Assembly (NCBI RefSeq): GCF_043290135.1
Contig: NC_134707.1
Span: 73,962,508 to 74,026,507 of the forward strand
DNA length: 64,000 nucleotides
Origin: Rhipicephalus microplus
Lineage: Eukaryota; Arthropoda; Arachnida; Ixodida; Ixodidae
Reading direction: 5' to 3'
The notes beneath the pieces are model-generated. The model made no database searches and was not told where the DNA came from. It saw only the letters and a program-made list of their open reading frames with translations. Made by a program: the position numbers and the translations under genes. Below are positions 36,050-49,520 of the stretch, one piece after another (the first letter of the stretch is position 1; every line of letters starts with the position of its first letter).

Positions 36050-37206
36050 CGCCAGCCTATTCCTGCCACCCTGTATCCTAATACACCCTACGTCTGAATT
36101 GGCTCGGGCCTCGTGGCTACGTCAATTTCTGCCCTGGACTCCACGTCTCTTTGATATTGGTGCCACTTTGGAATTTTATCTGTCTGTACCACCTGTCAAA
36201 GAGTCCCTCTGGTTGTTTTCCTCGTTGCTAGCTACCCTGGACAGCCAACGGCCAACTTGCGCTACAAAAAGTCTACTGCACGTCCTTCAAGTCACCAACC
36301 CACCTCATGGCATAGCCTCCCATCGAAGTGCATTCTGTCTTGTTGAAAACCACTCCACCTATGCACCTCTCTATTTATTTCCACCACCTAAACGCCATAC
36401 CTTTTGGTTTGCGTTTACAACAGCTCTTTGCAGGTTGCTGTCACGCACCAGTACCTCCGGTATCGTGCACACCACTACCTGTACCTCAGGAGAAATTGCG
36501 CGCTTGTCATGACCCCCTTCGCAAGTGTGGTCGCTAGTAGCGCCGCATCTTTATTTAGGACATTGTTTGAACCACCTGCAAAAGCACGAGGTTTCGTCCA
36601 TGAGCTGTAGTCTTGAGATTTGCACTCGCTTGCCTCGTAAGAACTTCCAGCTCGCGTCCTGAGAACGTCTCTACTACAACACTCTTCTCACCTTTTACTC
36701 TCTCTTTGATTGCTCCTGCGCATCAATTTAAATTCCAGTCCGCGGCTATTATCACGTGCAGTGACTTTTCAGCTGGAGCATCCTGCACTTGGGGTTACCT
36801 GCACCTGTGACACCGGCCGCTTTGTCTCCTCCCAACCCCACCATTACTTTGCTTAAACTGAGTCTTGCAACCGGCTCAACCTGTTTTTTTTTTCGGGCTT
36901 GCTTGCTCTCTCTTCTCCGCCGATCTGCTTGCCGGTGCCCTACCTTTCTCAGCGTCAACCGCTCCTTTGTTCACTTTCGCTAGTGTCTTCTCGGCGGACT
37001 TGAGCCTTTCTCCCACAGCGTTCGTTTTTTTTCTTTCTCGGTTGCCGACGCAGTATCCAACTCGATTATTCTCATTAGCACTTCACTCTGGGCAACCATC
37101 ATTTTCTCAATTTTTTCCTCGACCTCACATTGCCTACACTTGGCATTCGCCTCCTCTTCATTCGCGTCTGCACTTGCGTCACTTTTCAAACCAGTTTGCA
37201 TCCTGA
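36050..37206 (-). pseudogene. LINE ORF1 with coiled coil and SGNH/esterase-like segment
   Basis: The frame 36980-37201 gives KCRQCEVEEKIEKMMVAQSE, a CxxC plus heptad coiled coil. The frame 36752-36958 is a basic linker. Below 36760 the frame HVIIAADWNLN, stop, CAGAIKERVKG, then GRNLVLLQ, GSNNVLN, VVVCTIPEV and RDSNLQRAVVNANQ parallels the GDSN, GxND and downstream blocks of SGNH-type ORF1 proteins. The nucleophile block is altered (ADWN for GDSN). Role in CR1 elements is thought to be membrane or lipid related; this copy is dead. Confidence 0.55.
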
Positions 37207-37550
37207 ACCTTTTACAGCCTTTAAGTCATGCATTTTGGACACAAATTGTTCTTATGAATTGTCCCACTCGGTAACTACAAAACACGGCGTACGACGAATC
37301 CTGCTCTACGAGAAAAAAAGAAGGTCTGAGCTCTACTACAAAACTATGGTGTTCGGTGTATGTGTACCTTCTCAAGAAGGTGGCAAAAGGAAAAAAAAGG
37401 CACAATTGAACAACACACACAAAAACAAGTAAATACCTGGTGACTGAACCCTGAAAAAGCCGTACAATGTAACAGGTGCTGCAAAGGCTTAAACTGCTTC
37501 CTTATTACTTGAAAAGCGAGCTCGAAACTTGCAAAGCCACTTATCTGCAC

Positions 37551-37714
37551 AGTCAATTAGAAGCGCTCAAAAAACACGTCCATCCACCGTGCTACACGAC
37601 GGCATTTTTTGTATGATAATATGATAAGGGAGATTCTACTCGGCAAGCCGGAGGGACAAGGAATTGCCCGAGTCTAAAAGGAGCTTAGCCCCTAAAGAAT
37701 CTGAGCATACTCAA
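37551..37714. other. Short unassigned gap
   Basis: Contains AAGCCGGAGGGAC near 37645, also present near 44153; otherwise nothing recognised. Confidence 0.3.
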
Positions 37715-38090
37715 GGGGTGAATAATATTGAGTGGGGTGAAGCGTGCGTCAGCGCGTCCGTGCTTACGTCCATTCGTTATTTCCATGCTTCTATCCATCC
37801 ATGCGTTCATCCGTGCGTCCATCCAAACGTCAGTTCGTGCGACCGTCCATGCGTCCTTCTATCCATGCATCCGTGTATCCGTGCGTCGGTACATTCGTGC
37901 GTCCGTCCGTACCATTCGTCTTTGCGACAGTCCGCATGTCTTCCCATCTATCCGTCTATCTGTGCGACTGTTCAGTCGTGCGTCCACGCGTTCAATGTGT
38001 GACCGTTCATTCAATGCGACCGTTAATTCCTTGCGTCCTTGCGACCGTTCATTCGTGCGTTCATGCAAGCACAAATACCAGGCAAATTCA
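37715..38090 (-). repeat. Minisatellite-core repeat family, copy 4
   Basis: A degenerate conserved end (AATATTGAGTGGGGTGAAGCG at 37728, here 1 base over a perfect word match) leads into ~330 bp of CGTCCATC, CGTGCGTC and GACCGTTCATTC words ending near 38070. Three overlapping plus-strand open frames here are a product of the 4-bp-based repeat and not genes. Confidence 0.65.
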
Positions 38091-38161
38091 CGTTTTCCCC
38101 GCAATTCCTATAGTCACTGAACATATGCAGCACCAGAATTCCCTCTAGTTAATCTTGAGAA

Positions 38162-38560
38162 ATGTTCTGGCCCGCACACTCGGCGCCGGTGGTCTATTTA
38201 AATCGGTCACCCCTAGAGGACCAAGCCTGTCTACTGCACTCTCGTTTGGTACGCTTCTTTTTTGGTTCGCTGGGTGAGCACTCTTCTTTATCCATCCGCA
38301 GTATGTTTATTACCACTCTGCAGCATGAACATCCCAGAAGCCAAGGCAATAGTGCAGTGAGCTCAAAACACAGCAGGAGCCTGCGCTCGCCGCAAAGACG
38401 TTGCACACAGGAGGCCGAAAAGAACAGGACATACCCTCAAGCAAACCTGGATCTGTGGGTTAACGATGGAAAAGTCAAGCGGTCATGTAATCAAGGAAAG
38501 GCGGAACGTCGTCACATAATGGTAAGCGATGAGTACGAACTGTCGTGTGTTGTTGGATGA
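38162..38560 (+). CDS. Unrecognised open frame of 132 codons, doubtful
   Basis: This is one of very few frames over 120 codons outside named repeats. It is serine/arginine/lysine-rich with no domain, signal peptide or membrane segment that I recognise. CTATTTAAAT upstream-overlapping at 38195 and a possible splice acceptor CATCCGCAG near 38295 are weak hints of exon content. It lies between two repeat elements. Equally likely a chance frame. Confidence 0.2.
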   Translation: MFWPAHSAPVVYLNRSPLEDQACLLHSRLVRFFFGSLGEHSSLSIRSMFITTLQHEHPRSQGNSAVSSKHSRSLRSPQRRCTQEAEKNRTYPQANLDLWVNDGKVKRSCNQGKAERRHIMVSDEYELSCVVG

Positions 38561-38587
38561 TACGAGCAAGCTCGTCTAGCTTCAATC

Positions 38588-38633
38588 ACCTAAATGCTAA
38601 GCATTTCATAGCGAACTTCGGTGACATTGAGTG

Positions 38634-38672
<39 letters not shown>

Positions 38673-40362
38673 TTATCAATCAATCTGTCTATCAATCTAA
38701 CCGCTCACGACTTTAAGCTCTCCTGGCCATTTCGATAATGGTATTGATACCAAACTTGGTATGGCATAACATGACTGTATAAAAAATATTTCACTAATCA
38801 TAACATGAGAAGCATAACATGTTTGTCATGAATGCCATAATTTATATTTCATGGTCCTGCAGCTCTTGTGGTGGTTTCGTTCACATGGTATGTTGCAAAC
38901 CTGGTATGGTATGGCATCATTGCATGATGAACACAAGCGACGAACCCTGACATGAAAATCATGGCATGCGTGTCATGTAAGAACATGACTACATGCCCCG
39001 TTGATGATGCGCTCGCAGCTGTTTCGCTAGCATCACATATATACCAAATTTGGTATCACATTACGTGAAGGGATGACGAAAGTATGTGACTGGTGCAAAC
39101 ATGATAATCATGAGATGCATGTCATGTAACAACATGACTACAAGCCATGCTCATGATGCCCTCGCGGCCGTTTCGTTAGCTTCACTTATAGCGAATTTGG
39201 TATAATGGGATGTGAATGGATCATAAAGGTATGATACTGGTGCAAACAAGATAATCATGAGATGCGTGTCATGTAACAACATGACTACATGGTATGCTCA
39301 TGATGTGCTCGCAGTCATTTCACAAGCTTCAGCACATGCACAAAACTCAGTATTATGCGACGCGAGTGGAAGACATAGCTAAATGGCACCTCCAAACATG
39401 ATAAACATAAAATGCGTGTCATGTAACAACATTAATATTAAATAATAAATGACTGCACGCTATACTGATGATGCGCTTGCGGCCGTTTCGCTAGCTTCAC
39501 ATATGCCAAATTTTAGTATTACGTGACGCCAAAGGATGACGAAGGTATGTGGCTGGTGCAAACATGATAATCATGAGATGCGTTTTATGAGAGAACAGGC
39601 GCCAATACATTTCGACATGACGCGGTGCGCGTGCTCACCGGCGTTCAAATCGTCGCGTCACGCCAGCGTTACCATATCAGGCGCCGGTCCTGCCATATAC
39701 TCGGAGGTGCGTGCCACGCAGCGCTGCTTTGACGCATGCGCGTTTCAGCGCGTCTGGCATCCCTCCGTAACGAAAAGACAGAGACGCAGTGTTGTCTAGG
39801 AAAAGCATCGGTGCGAAATGCAGCATGTTGCATTTCGCATCGGTTGTCGTCGCGCCGGTCGTTCCTGGCGTCAGAAAACATCTGGTGCTCGCGTTTAGCT
39901 AACGTAGCGTCACTGTGCCCAGCGTGTGCGCACGTCAACGCTACATAGGAGTACAGTGGGCCTTTCATGATGCGCCCGTGGTTGTTTCGCTGGCTCCACA
40001 TATACCAAGTTTGGTGTCGCGTGACGTCAATGGATGACGAAATTTACGACTGTTACGAACATAATAATCCTGACACGTGTGACATGCAAGAATATGCCAA
40101 CGTTTTACGCTCATAGCGTGCTCACGGTCGTTTCGCTAGCTCCACATATACTAAGTTTGGTCTCACGTGACTTGAAAAGATGATAAAGTAAACGACACAT
40201 CCAAACATAATAATTATGACACGGAAGTCATGAACGGCATCATTTACCTCCACCTCGTAACGTTGTACTGACTTTAAAGTGACACATCAACGTCTCTCAT
40301 TCGTGGTTCGCATATCATCGATTCCCACTGTACGTAGTATCTGCCAATTTTTCTTCATGGTC
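38588..40362 (+). mobile_element. Pearl-like/Helentron-like element, copy 2
   Basis: The same part order as 16738-18345: left segment with a near-palindrome TAAATGCTAAGCATTT; CTAT microsatellite (38634-38700); GATACCAAACTTGGTATGG; tandem units with CATGATAATCATGAGATGC and GTCATGTAACAACATGACTA (about 38960-39590); a GC-rich module (39590-39965); further units; and the right segment ending near TCTGCCAATTTTTC. It has about one or two more tandem units than copy 1. No coding capacity is evident. Confidence 0.6.
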
Positions 40363-40465
40363 GGGATTATTTTAGGGGCATAGCTCTTTAGGTTTTGGGT
40401 CTGTGCTTCCTACGTGGTTGTCGTACGTAGCCACCGGTGGCGCATACCAGCTATAGAGTGGGTAT

Positions 40466-41443
40466 TGTTATGCCTGCGAGTCCGCAGCGAACGTCCATGC
40501 CTCGGAAAAAGGAAATCTGTGTCAAGGCCAGCACGCGAGCCCGCCTGACGCGATAAACAACCTAACGGCGTCATCACGCGACGGCGCCTTTCTGCTGCGC
40601 GCGTGCAGTGAGTCACCTAAGCCAGTGAGACCGTCGAGCAAGCAACCGGCGCCTTCCTGTCTGGCGGGTCTGACGCAATGCCTGGCGACGTCACTTGTCC
40701 TTGGGTACAGCCTCCTGCAGCGCAGCCTCTCCAGATTCGATGAGAAAGAATGACGCGGCCCAGCGGCGACACCATTGGAGGAGTCTGACCTCATGAGCAG
40801 CGGCGCTTCTGGTTGGACATTTTGTTAATCAAAAAATCCACCCGATGCATATAAAAGAAGCCCTGCGGCGCGTCGTGAGCAGCAGCCCTGTTGGAGAGCA
40901 GACATGTGTGTCAGACAGGAGAGCTTTGTGATAGAGAGTTGAGCTGTGTGTCAGAGAAGAGAGCTATGTGATAGAGAGTTGAGCTATGTGTTAGCAGTCC
41001 TATGTGAGAGCAGACATGTATGTCAGAGAAGAGAGCTATGTGATAGAGAGTTGAGCTGTGTGTCAGAGAAGAGATCTATGTGATAGAAAGTCGAGCTATG
41101 TGTTGCAGACCCATTTGACAGTAGAGCTATCTGTTAGAGAGAAGAGCTCGGCTCTTCGCGTCTCTGTCGGCCCCAGTGCCGAATTTGTAACGCCTCTGTA
41201 TATATGCTGTACACAAACCTTGTTTAACTCACTGTCGTCTCGTCCGCTCGTCTATCAGCTCAGCGCAGAAGCAGTCGCGAGCTGAGAAACCTACGCTATC
41301 AAACGGCTGGTGACCTTCCCGGTGAAATTCGAAGCAGTGGCACCCTCGGGACCGTGTTGGCGTCGCCGTCTTTCGAAACAGTGGTGGCCGCGGTGGGATT
41401 CGTAGCGCCCTTCGTAACGTCGTCGGAGGCGCGCTTCGCAACA
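40466..41443 (+). repeat. Left LTR of the TRIM-like element
   Basis: Contains TATAAAAG at 40850-40857 and, downstream, a ~40-bp tandem minisatellite (about 40898-41135) with units of the form GTCAGAGAAGAGAGCTATGT plus GATAGAGAGTTGAGCT. CTGTATATATGCTGTACAC lies near 41197. Confidence 0.85.
40850..40857 (+). promoter_or_regulatory. TATA box of the TRIM-like LTR
   Basis: TATAAAAG matches the consensus and is conserved in the other LTR at 42126-42133. A transcription start about 30 bp downstream would fall near GTCGTGAGCAGCAG. Confidence 0.65.
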
Positions 41444-41741
41444 GTGGTTGGCAGCTGCGGGATCGGCTGGCGTCAGCGTCATCGATGCGAACCATCGACA
41501 AGTGCTCAAACCAAGGATCGTGAGAGACGAGCGAAGCTGGCCGGCAAGTTGTGGCGACAAGCCAGTGGAGCTGGGATCCGTCCTCAAGAATGGAATGTGT
41601 TCCCGGAACAGAGTCTGGAGCTGCATTCTCCGCATGGCCCTGGAGGCGAACCTGGAGGGATCTGGCGAACGAGCGCACCTGACATCCGAACCCCGTGGAA
41701 GCAGCTCGTCTTTCCGGCGCATTGTCTGGCGGCGGGGGTGC
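41444..41741 (+). other. 298-bp interior of the TRIM-like element
   Basis: Begins with the presumed primer site TGGTTGGCAGCTGCGGGATC at 41445 (tRNA not identified). Ends with the purine-rich GGCGGCGGGGGTGC at 41728-41741, directly before LTR2. Overlapping open frames run through it into the LTRs but show no Gag or Pol motif. Confidence 0.65.
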
Positions 41742-42721
41742 TGTTATGCCTGCGAGTCCGCAGCGAACGTCCATGCCTCGGAAAAAGGAAATCTGTGTCA
41801 AGGCCAGCACGCGAGCCCGCCTGACGCGATAAACAACCTAACGGCGTCATCACGAGACGGCGCCTTTCTGCTGCGCGCGTGCAGTGAGTCACCTAAGCCA
41901 GCGAGACCGTCGAGCAAGCAACCGGCGCCTTCCTGTCTGGCGGGTCTGACGCAATGCCTGGCGACGTCACTTGTCCTTGGGTACAGCCTCCTGCAGCGCA
42001 GCCTCTCCAGATTCAATGAGAAAGAATGACGCGGCCCAGCGGCGACACCATTGGAGGAGTCTGACCTCATTAGCAGCGGCGCTTCTGGTTGGACATTTTG
42101 TTAATCAAAAAATCCACCCGATGCATATAAAAGAAGCCCTGCGGCGCGTCGTGAGCAGCAGCCCTGTTGGAGAGCAGACATGTGTGTCAGAGAGGAGAGC
42201 TTTGTGATAGAGAGTTGAGCTGTGTGTCAGAGAAGAAAGCTATGTGATAGAGAGTTGAGCTATGTGTTAGCAGTCCTATGTGAGAGCAGACATGTATGTC
42301 AGAGAAGAGAGCTATGTGATAGAGAGTTGAGCTGTGTGTCAGAGAAGAGATCTATGTCATAGAAAGTCGAGCTATGAGTTGCAGACCCATTTGACAGTAG
42401 AGCTATCCGTTAGAGAGAAGAGCTCGGCTCTTCGCGTCTCTGTCGGCCCCAGTGGCGAATTTGTAACGCCTCTGTATATATGCTGTACACAAACCTTGTT
42501 TAACTCACCGTCGTCTCGTCCGCTCGTCTATCAGCTCAGCGCAGAAGCAGTCGCGAGCTGAGAAACCTACGCTATCAAACGGCTGGTGACCTTCCCGGTG
42601 AAATTCGAAGCAGTGGCACCTTCGGGACCGTGTTGGCATCGCCGTCTTTCATAAACAGTGGTTGCAGCGGTGAGATTTCGAGGCGCCCTTCGTAACGTCG
42701 TCGGAGGCGCACTTCGCAATA
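41742..42721 (+). repeat. Right LTR of the TRIM-like element
   Basis: Direct copy of the left LTR with the same TATA box (42126-42133) and internal tandem units (about 42174-42410). Confidence 0.85.
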
Positions 42722-43125
42722 GTATGTGCCACACGGGATGCGAGATGGGAGATGTTGGTACCTGGAGTGTTCACTGGATGGACGCAAGGACGGATGGTTG
42801 GATGGATGCGCGGAGCAGATATGTGCGACAAGGGATGCGAGATGGGTGTACTTGGAGTGTTCGCTAGTTGAACGCACGGACGGACGGACAGACAGACTAG
42901 AAGGCGGATAGACATATGAATGGACGTGCAGACGTACGCACCGATGGACGCACGAGTGGATGGTCAGACGGATGCATGGAAGGACGGACGGCCGCATGGA
43001 TGGACGCACCGACTGACACTTGGACGGACAGAAGCAAAAATGAACGGACGCACGGAAGAATAGACGGGCTGATGGACGCTTCGCCCCACTTATCATTATT
43101 CACTCCGTGGATATGCTGTGATTTG

Positions 43126-44816
<1,691 letters not shown>

Positions 44817-44940
44817 TTATATCACCAAGCAGAGAAAGACAACAGGAATTAAGTTAGATAAAGAGCAGACAGACTGTAGGAAGGCTGTTGTTGGTGTCTC
44901 ATTTTTTTACAAAGGCGCAGTATTGAAAAACGCTGCCTTT

Positions 44941-45345
<405 letters not shown>

Positions 45346-46995
45346 TTATATTCTTGCGAGTGCAGCACTCAACGCCCTAGAAGTTCTGACATATTCTTCA
45401 TCGAGAACAGCCAACGCAGTGCGTGATGGTCTGTCGCGGTAGTGAACTGCCGAGCATAAAGGTACGGGCGGAATATCTGTATCGACCAAACAATAGCCAG
45501 GCACTTTTTTTTGCTTCGTGATCGTGTAGTTCTCCCCTGTCGAGAGTCTGACTGGCGTATGCCACATCCTGCTCTTTAGAGGCGGCATCATGCTGCTAAA
45601 GTGTGGTTCCGATACCTTGCGCTTGCGTCAGTGTGAAGTATAATAGGTGCTCTCTCGTCAAGGTGGCGAAGCATTGGTTCGGAAGTCAGGCGTTCTCTAA
45701 GGACTTTGAATGCGAACACGCAGACGTCGGACCAGGCTAAAGGAACACCACCGACTAATAGCTTATTTAGGAGAGCCACTATTGTCGTGAAATTGCGTAT
45801 AAAGTGACGAAAGTGAGACGCCAGGCCAAGAAAACTGGGCAACGTCTTTTGAGTGGAAAGCCGAGACAACTGCAATACAGCGGCTATCTGGTGGGGATCC
45901 GGCCGGACGCCGTCTTTCGAAATGACGTGACCGAGTACTGTTATACTTCGGCTGGAAACATGCACTTTTTGTAATTTATCTGATGGCCTGCGTTCAAAGG
46001 GCACTGAAGTACTCTGCTAAGCGTTGAAGTTGTAGAGAAAAAGTAGACAAAAACACAACAATATTGTCTATATAACAAAAACAGGTCTTTTATTTTAGTT
46101 CACGAAGAACAGTAAGTATCATGCACTCAAATGTTGCCGGAGAGTCAGACAAGCGAAATGGCATTACATTAAATTCGTAGAGTCCATCCGGCATAGCAAA
46201 GACGGCTTTTCTTTGTGAGGATTCGCCAATACCCCAATCATAGCTCAAGACTGGAAAACCAATTGGCTCCTTGTAGTCTGTTCAAGGCGTCATCTATTCG
46301 AGGCATATGATATACATCTTTGCACGTGATCCTATTTAGCGCACGATAATCCAAGCAGAAATGAACGGAACCCTCTTTTTTTTCACTAAGACCACCGGAG
46401 AAGCCAAGGAACTGAAGGATGGCTATATATTCTTGCGTGATAGCATAATGTCAACTTGTTATTTATCTATTTCTTTTTCCGATTGCGAGACAGGATAAGG
46501 CCGACGTTGTATACCGCCAGAACCATCAGTTTTTATGCGGTGTACAGCCACGGGAGTCTGGCTAAGTGTCATGGTACAGCCATTGAAGCAGGCCTTATGA
46601 TTAGCTGTAAGCACCAACAACCCTGTGGACTGAGCAGGTGTTAGATCTGAACGATGATTGCCTGGAAAGAGGCAAAACTCGCACTTGACGTGGCAGTGAC
46701 AATGTAGACGGGCAAAGTGCTGCGATAAAGGTAAATGGAGAGAAGTCTATCATTGCTACAGTCATCCTCTTGGGTAACACCATTCATTCTGCAGTTTTGT
46801 TGCAAATAGGCAGAAGCGCGTGGCCATAGGAAACCGGAGCCGACAGTAGGAGGCGAGAATTCCACGAGAAGTGCAGTGAGGAGCAGGGGCAACTAGGGCG
46901 TCATCATCGGCTATTTGGCATGATGCAACCGCTACCAAGTGTTCATGACTAGGGTGCAAAACACAGTCTTCAGCGACAGCCAAATTTAAGACCAA
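45346..46995 (-). pseudogene. Degenerate gypsy pol (protease-RT linker, RT, start of RNase H)
   Basis: Read on the minus strand: a post-protease segment (46762-46995, LNLAVAEDCVLHPSHEHLVA); an RT palm spread over several frames (46440-46010), whose catalytic box reads CYIDNIVVF, with the last aspartate replaced; an RT thumb/connection (45588-46004, ITVLGHVISKDGVRPDPHQI, FLGLASHFRHFIRNF); HTDASA at the RNase H start; and a frame-shifted RNase H ([12 protein letters not shown]). LTRs, gag and integrase are not visible. It belongs to a different gypsy lineage from 5923-11154. Confidence 0.75.
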
Positions 46996-49302
46996 TGAAG
47001 GTGGATATAACGGAGATGCTTTAGGAAAAGTTTCACTTTATTAAAGCATTCCTAATAACGTTTTCACTTCTCCGTAAGAATATAAGTGATTCAATATTGC
47101 GAAAAAAACTTCGCATTAGTTGTTGGCTACTACCGCATCCAGCTGACAGTGACCCCTGCCAAAAGTGGGGGGCTCAGCTCCACAACTTTTCTTAATGGGG
47201 GGACGGGCACGCGCCCACCTTTCCAACCCCCTTGCTGATACGCCAATGGGCAGCCAAGACAGCTTTCATCTGCAGGTGCCTTATTTGGTTGGCACTTTTG
47301 CAATATTTTTAGTTTTGTATTTCTTCTTCTTGCCGGCGTGATCGTTTGTGCATCGGTGCGAGTTCTTAGTAATGGTTTCTGGGTCAGACGTTCTTGAGCC
47401 AAGCTGAACTTTGCACTTCGAGCAATGTTCAGCTTGCTCGTTTTCACTGGCGTGCCTTACGACCTTTTTGAGTGCACCAGAAGCACGCACCGTTTATCCT
47501 TCAATCGCACTTGATTTTATTGTGTTGGAAACATTCTGGTTGGACATGCTTCTTTAAGTGCTGCCTTACTGCGCAGGACACACAAGTTTCTGCGTAATTT
47601 TTGAAATCACTGAAGGAGTTCGTCAGAGCAAATGTCGTGGCTGGTGCTAAATGTGACTTCAGGCTCACTGGTTTGCCACCAACTGAGCGCCACAATCACG
47701 TCTATGGCTATCAATCTATCTCTCTTTTTTAGGCTCTTCACTTCAACCTAAGGGCCATTCAAAAGACCATCTAGTCCTCAATAGTCAGCAGCTTTGTCTG
47801 TGGTAATATTTTCACTATGTGTCATGCGTGTTCAGTGATAGAAAGTGAAGATGTGTTGTGGCAATGACTTCAGTATGATGCTGCCGACGATTGACGAAAA
47901 TAACAACCTGTGCGCACTGAGTCACTGGAGCTAAGGGATGTTAACAATCATGTGTTGATAAAGCTACTAGAGAGCTCTGTCGTCACCATAGGATCAAACA
48001 GCTGGCCGCTGATGTAATATGCTGAAGTATTCCTGCTCTTGACACATCTTGTCACCAAAGTACTTTTGTAGCCTGTATAGAGCGTCATTCCAACACTCCA
48101 TTAACATTCCTTTAACATTTCACAAATGTTAAAAAGTTGGCCACAGCTGATGCAGCGTCTCTATTCAAAACCTGTCGCAAATAATGTAACTTTCTCTCAT
48201 AGTCACAGTACCACTATTCTGGACAATTTGAACAAACCGTTTCCAGAACTCTATTCATTCACAAAAATTCCCAAAAAAGAGCATGACCGTAAGCTTCAGT
48301 ACATTGGCTCGCGTTCCGTCTGATGATGTAGTGATTGTATTTGCAACCGTCGGCAAACTTTTTTCTGCTTGTGCGCTTGAAATGTGGTTGCCCCTGCTTC
48401 TGAGCACGGCCATGACTCACGTCGTGTTGTCCTCGTACTCTAGGGTTTTATAATATTCGCCAGGAAAATCCTTGTCAGAGATGTGATTCTGAATTTTCGT
48501 TGATCTTGTTGAACTTGTCATTGTTTCTTTTCAGCCCCTCGTAGATCCAATGAAGCTTCTCCTGCATTACAGAGTCGTCGCGAAGAAGGGCACTTGCCTC
48601 ACTGACGACCTGGCTGTTCAAAGATCATCGCGCAGTTCCACTTCACCTTGAGCTTCTCTGTGTGGTCCATGCAACTCATAGCCACTGGATAGCCTGTTAC
48701 GGGTTGATCGGCATCAAATATTTGGGATACAGCGTAGAGCAGCTGTACAAAAGTTAATTTCGTAGAAATAGGTAAAAGAGGCTTTTATTTACACTAATGG
48801 TGGCCATTAATACCTTGCTACTCGTATAACATCCTCATTCCTTCCATCTTGCTTGCCGGCTCCTCCGCATATGACGGTTCATCAACGTTCACGTTCGAAT
48901 AAACCGTTTCATTAAGATACTCAATGAGAAGCGTTTAGAACTGATCCCTCGTATTCGGCTACAAAAGCTATACAAAACGATGATTTCGCTAGTTCCTGTT
49001 TTTAAATTGAGAAAATGTTGGCATTGGCTAGCCGGAGTGAAAGTGATGTATAATCAGAGTAACGTCAATATTAAGGAAGGTGAGGCAACTGGGAATTATT
49101 GACTGTCGTAACTGTTTAGCTTAGAAGCGTATGTTCTCATTATTTTATAGCTAAAATAGTGGCAAATACATTTGACCAATCAAGAAGATCATAAACAGTA
49201 CAGAACCTGGCTATGTATTTATATCACCAGGTCTTTCAATTAACCTGTCAAGCAAACTGGAAAATTCAGTTTTTTTTTCTGGAAACGTATTGAATATTTC
49301 CA
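46996..49302. other. Unassigned DNA
   Basis: Contains a G/C-rich segment at 47130-47240 (TGGGGGGCTCAGC, ATGGGGGGACGGGC) that looks like part of a dispersed repeat. Minus-strand frames at 47130-47695 include cysteine pairs (ETCVSCAV, CSKCKVQ) and near 48650 VTGYPVAMSCMDH; I cannot name them. They may be a decayed gene fragment. Confidence 0.35.
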
Positions 49303-49354
49303 GAAAGACCTTAACAGTAAGACGGTAAGTTGGACCAGTTGGTTAGGATCCATC

Positions 49355-49402
49355 GTGAACTTACTTACAGCGCAACACCAGAAAAAATACAGGACAGGGA
49401 AG
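49355..49402 (+). repeat. Left arm of PLE terminal inverted repeat
   Basis: About 48 bp (GTGAACTTACTTACAGCGCA at its start) matching the reverse complement of 51331-51379 with few mismatches. A 37-bp segment separates it from the target duplication. Confidence 0.8.
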
Positions 49403-49520
49403 AAATACAGGACGGAAAAGGCGCGGGGGGAGCACGGACTCACTAAGGCCGCTAGTTGATTTTCTTTGTGAAAACAAACTGCATGTACTAGTAGCCGACA
49501 AAGAAGGGTACTTTGTCATT

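Larger units (their letters stand above)
32640..37550 (-). mobile_element. CR1-like LINE, degenerate, split by a SINE
   Basis: The minus strand reads, from about 37200 downwards, ORF1 (coiled coil and SGNH/esterase-like segment), then AP endonuclease, RT and a terminal CCHC motif. There is no RNase H. An esterase-like ORF1 is a CR1-group trait. Frames shift often and a Ruka copy sits in the RT 3' region. Many plus-strand open frames here are antisense shadows. Confidence 0.75.
40466..42721 (+). mobile_element. Terminal-repeat retrotransposon in miniature (TRIM-like)
   Basis: Two direct repeats of 978 and 980 bp (40466-41443, 41742-42721) enclose only 298 bp. Repeats begin TGTTATG and end CGCAACA (second copy CGCAATA), giving the TGTT...AACA inverted termini of LTRs. 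The duplication GTAT flanks it (40462-40465, 42722-42725), confirmed by the empty-site paralogue at about 23840. A primer site follows LTR1 and a polypurine tract precedes LTR2. The interior codes for nothing I recognise, so mobility depends on another element's proteins. About two dozen differences between the LTRs by eye give roughly 97-98% identity. Confidence 0.85.
40430..43125 (+). repeat. Minisatellite-core repeat family, copy 5, split by a miniature LTR element
   Basis: 40430-40465 is the palindromic left end (AGCCACCGGTGGCGCATACC...AGAGTGGGTAT). The continuation GTATGTGCCACACGGGATGC starts at 42722, as in the uninterrupted copy at 23797. The core (GGACGGACG, GGATGGACGCA words) spans about 42775-43070 and the conserved right end CGCCCCACTTATCATTATTC...GGATATGCTG follows. 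The gap is exactly the LTR element plus its GTAT duplication. Confidence 0.75.

Noticed and set aside
35834..36610. Several plus-strand frames over 60-180 codons
   Set aside because: They lie antisense to the CR1-like LINE, whose motifs are all on the minus strand.
40410..42207. Many open frames of 90-190 codons in both strands of the direct repeats
   Set aside because: They repeat in both LTRs of the TRIM-like element, are GC-driven and contain no known domain.
40466..42721. Simple tandem duplication of 1276 bp
   Set aside because: TGTT...AACA ends, a primer site, a polypurine tract and a GTAT duplication confirmed by an empty-site paralogue fit an LTR element better.
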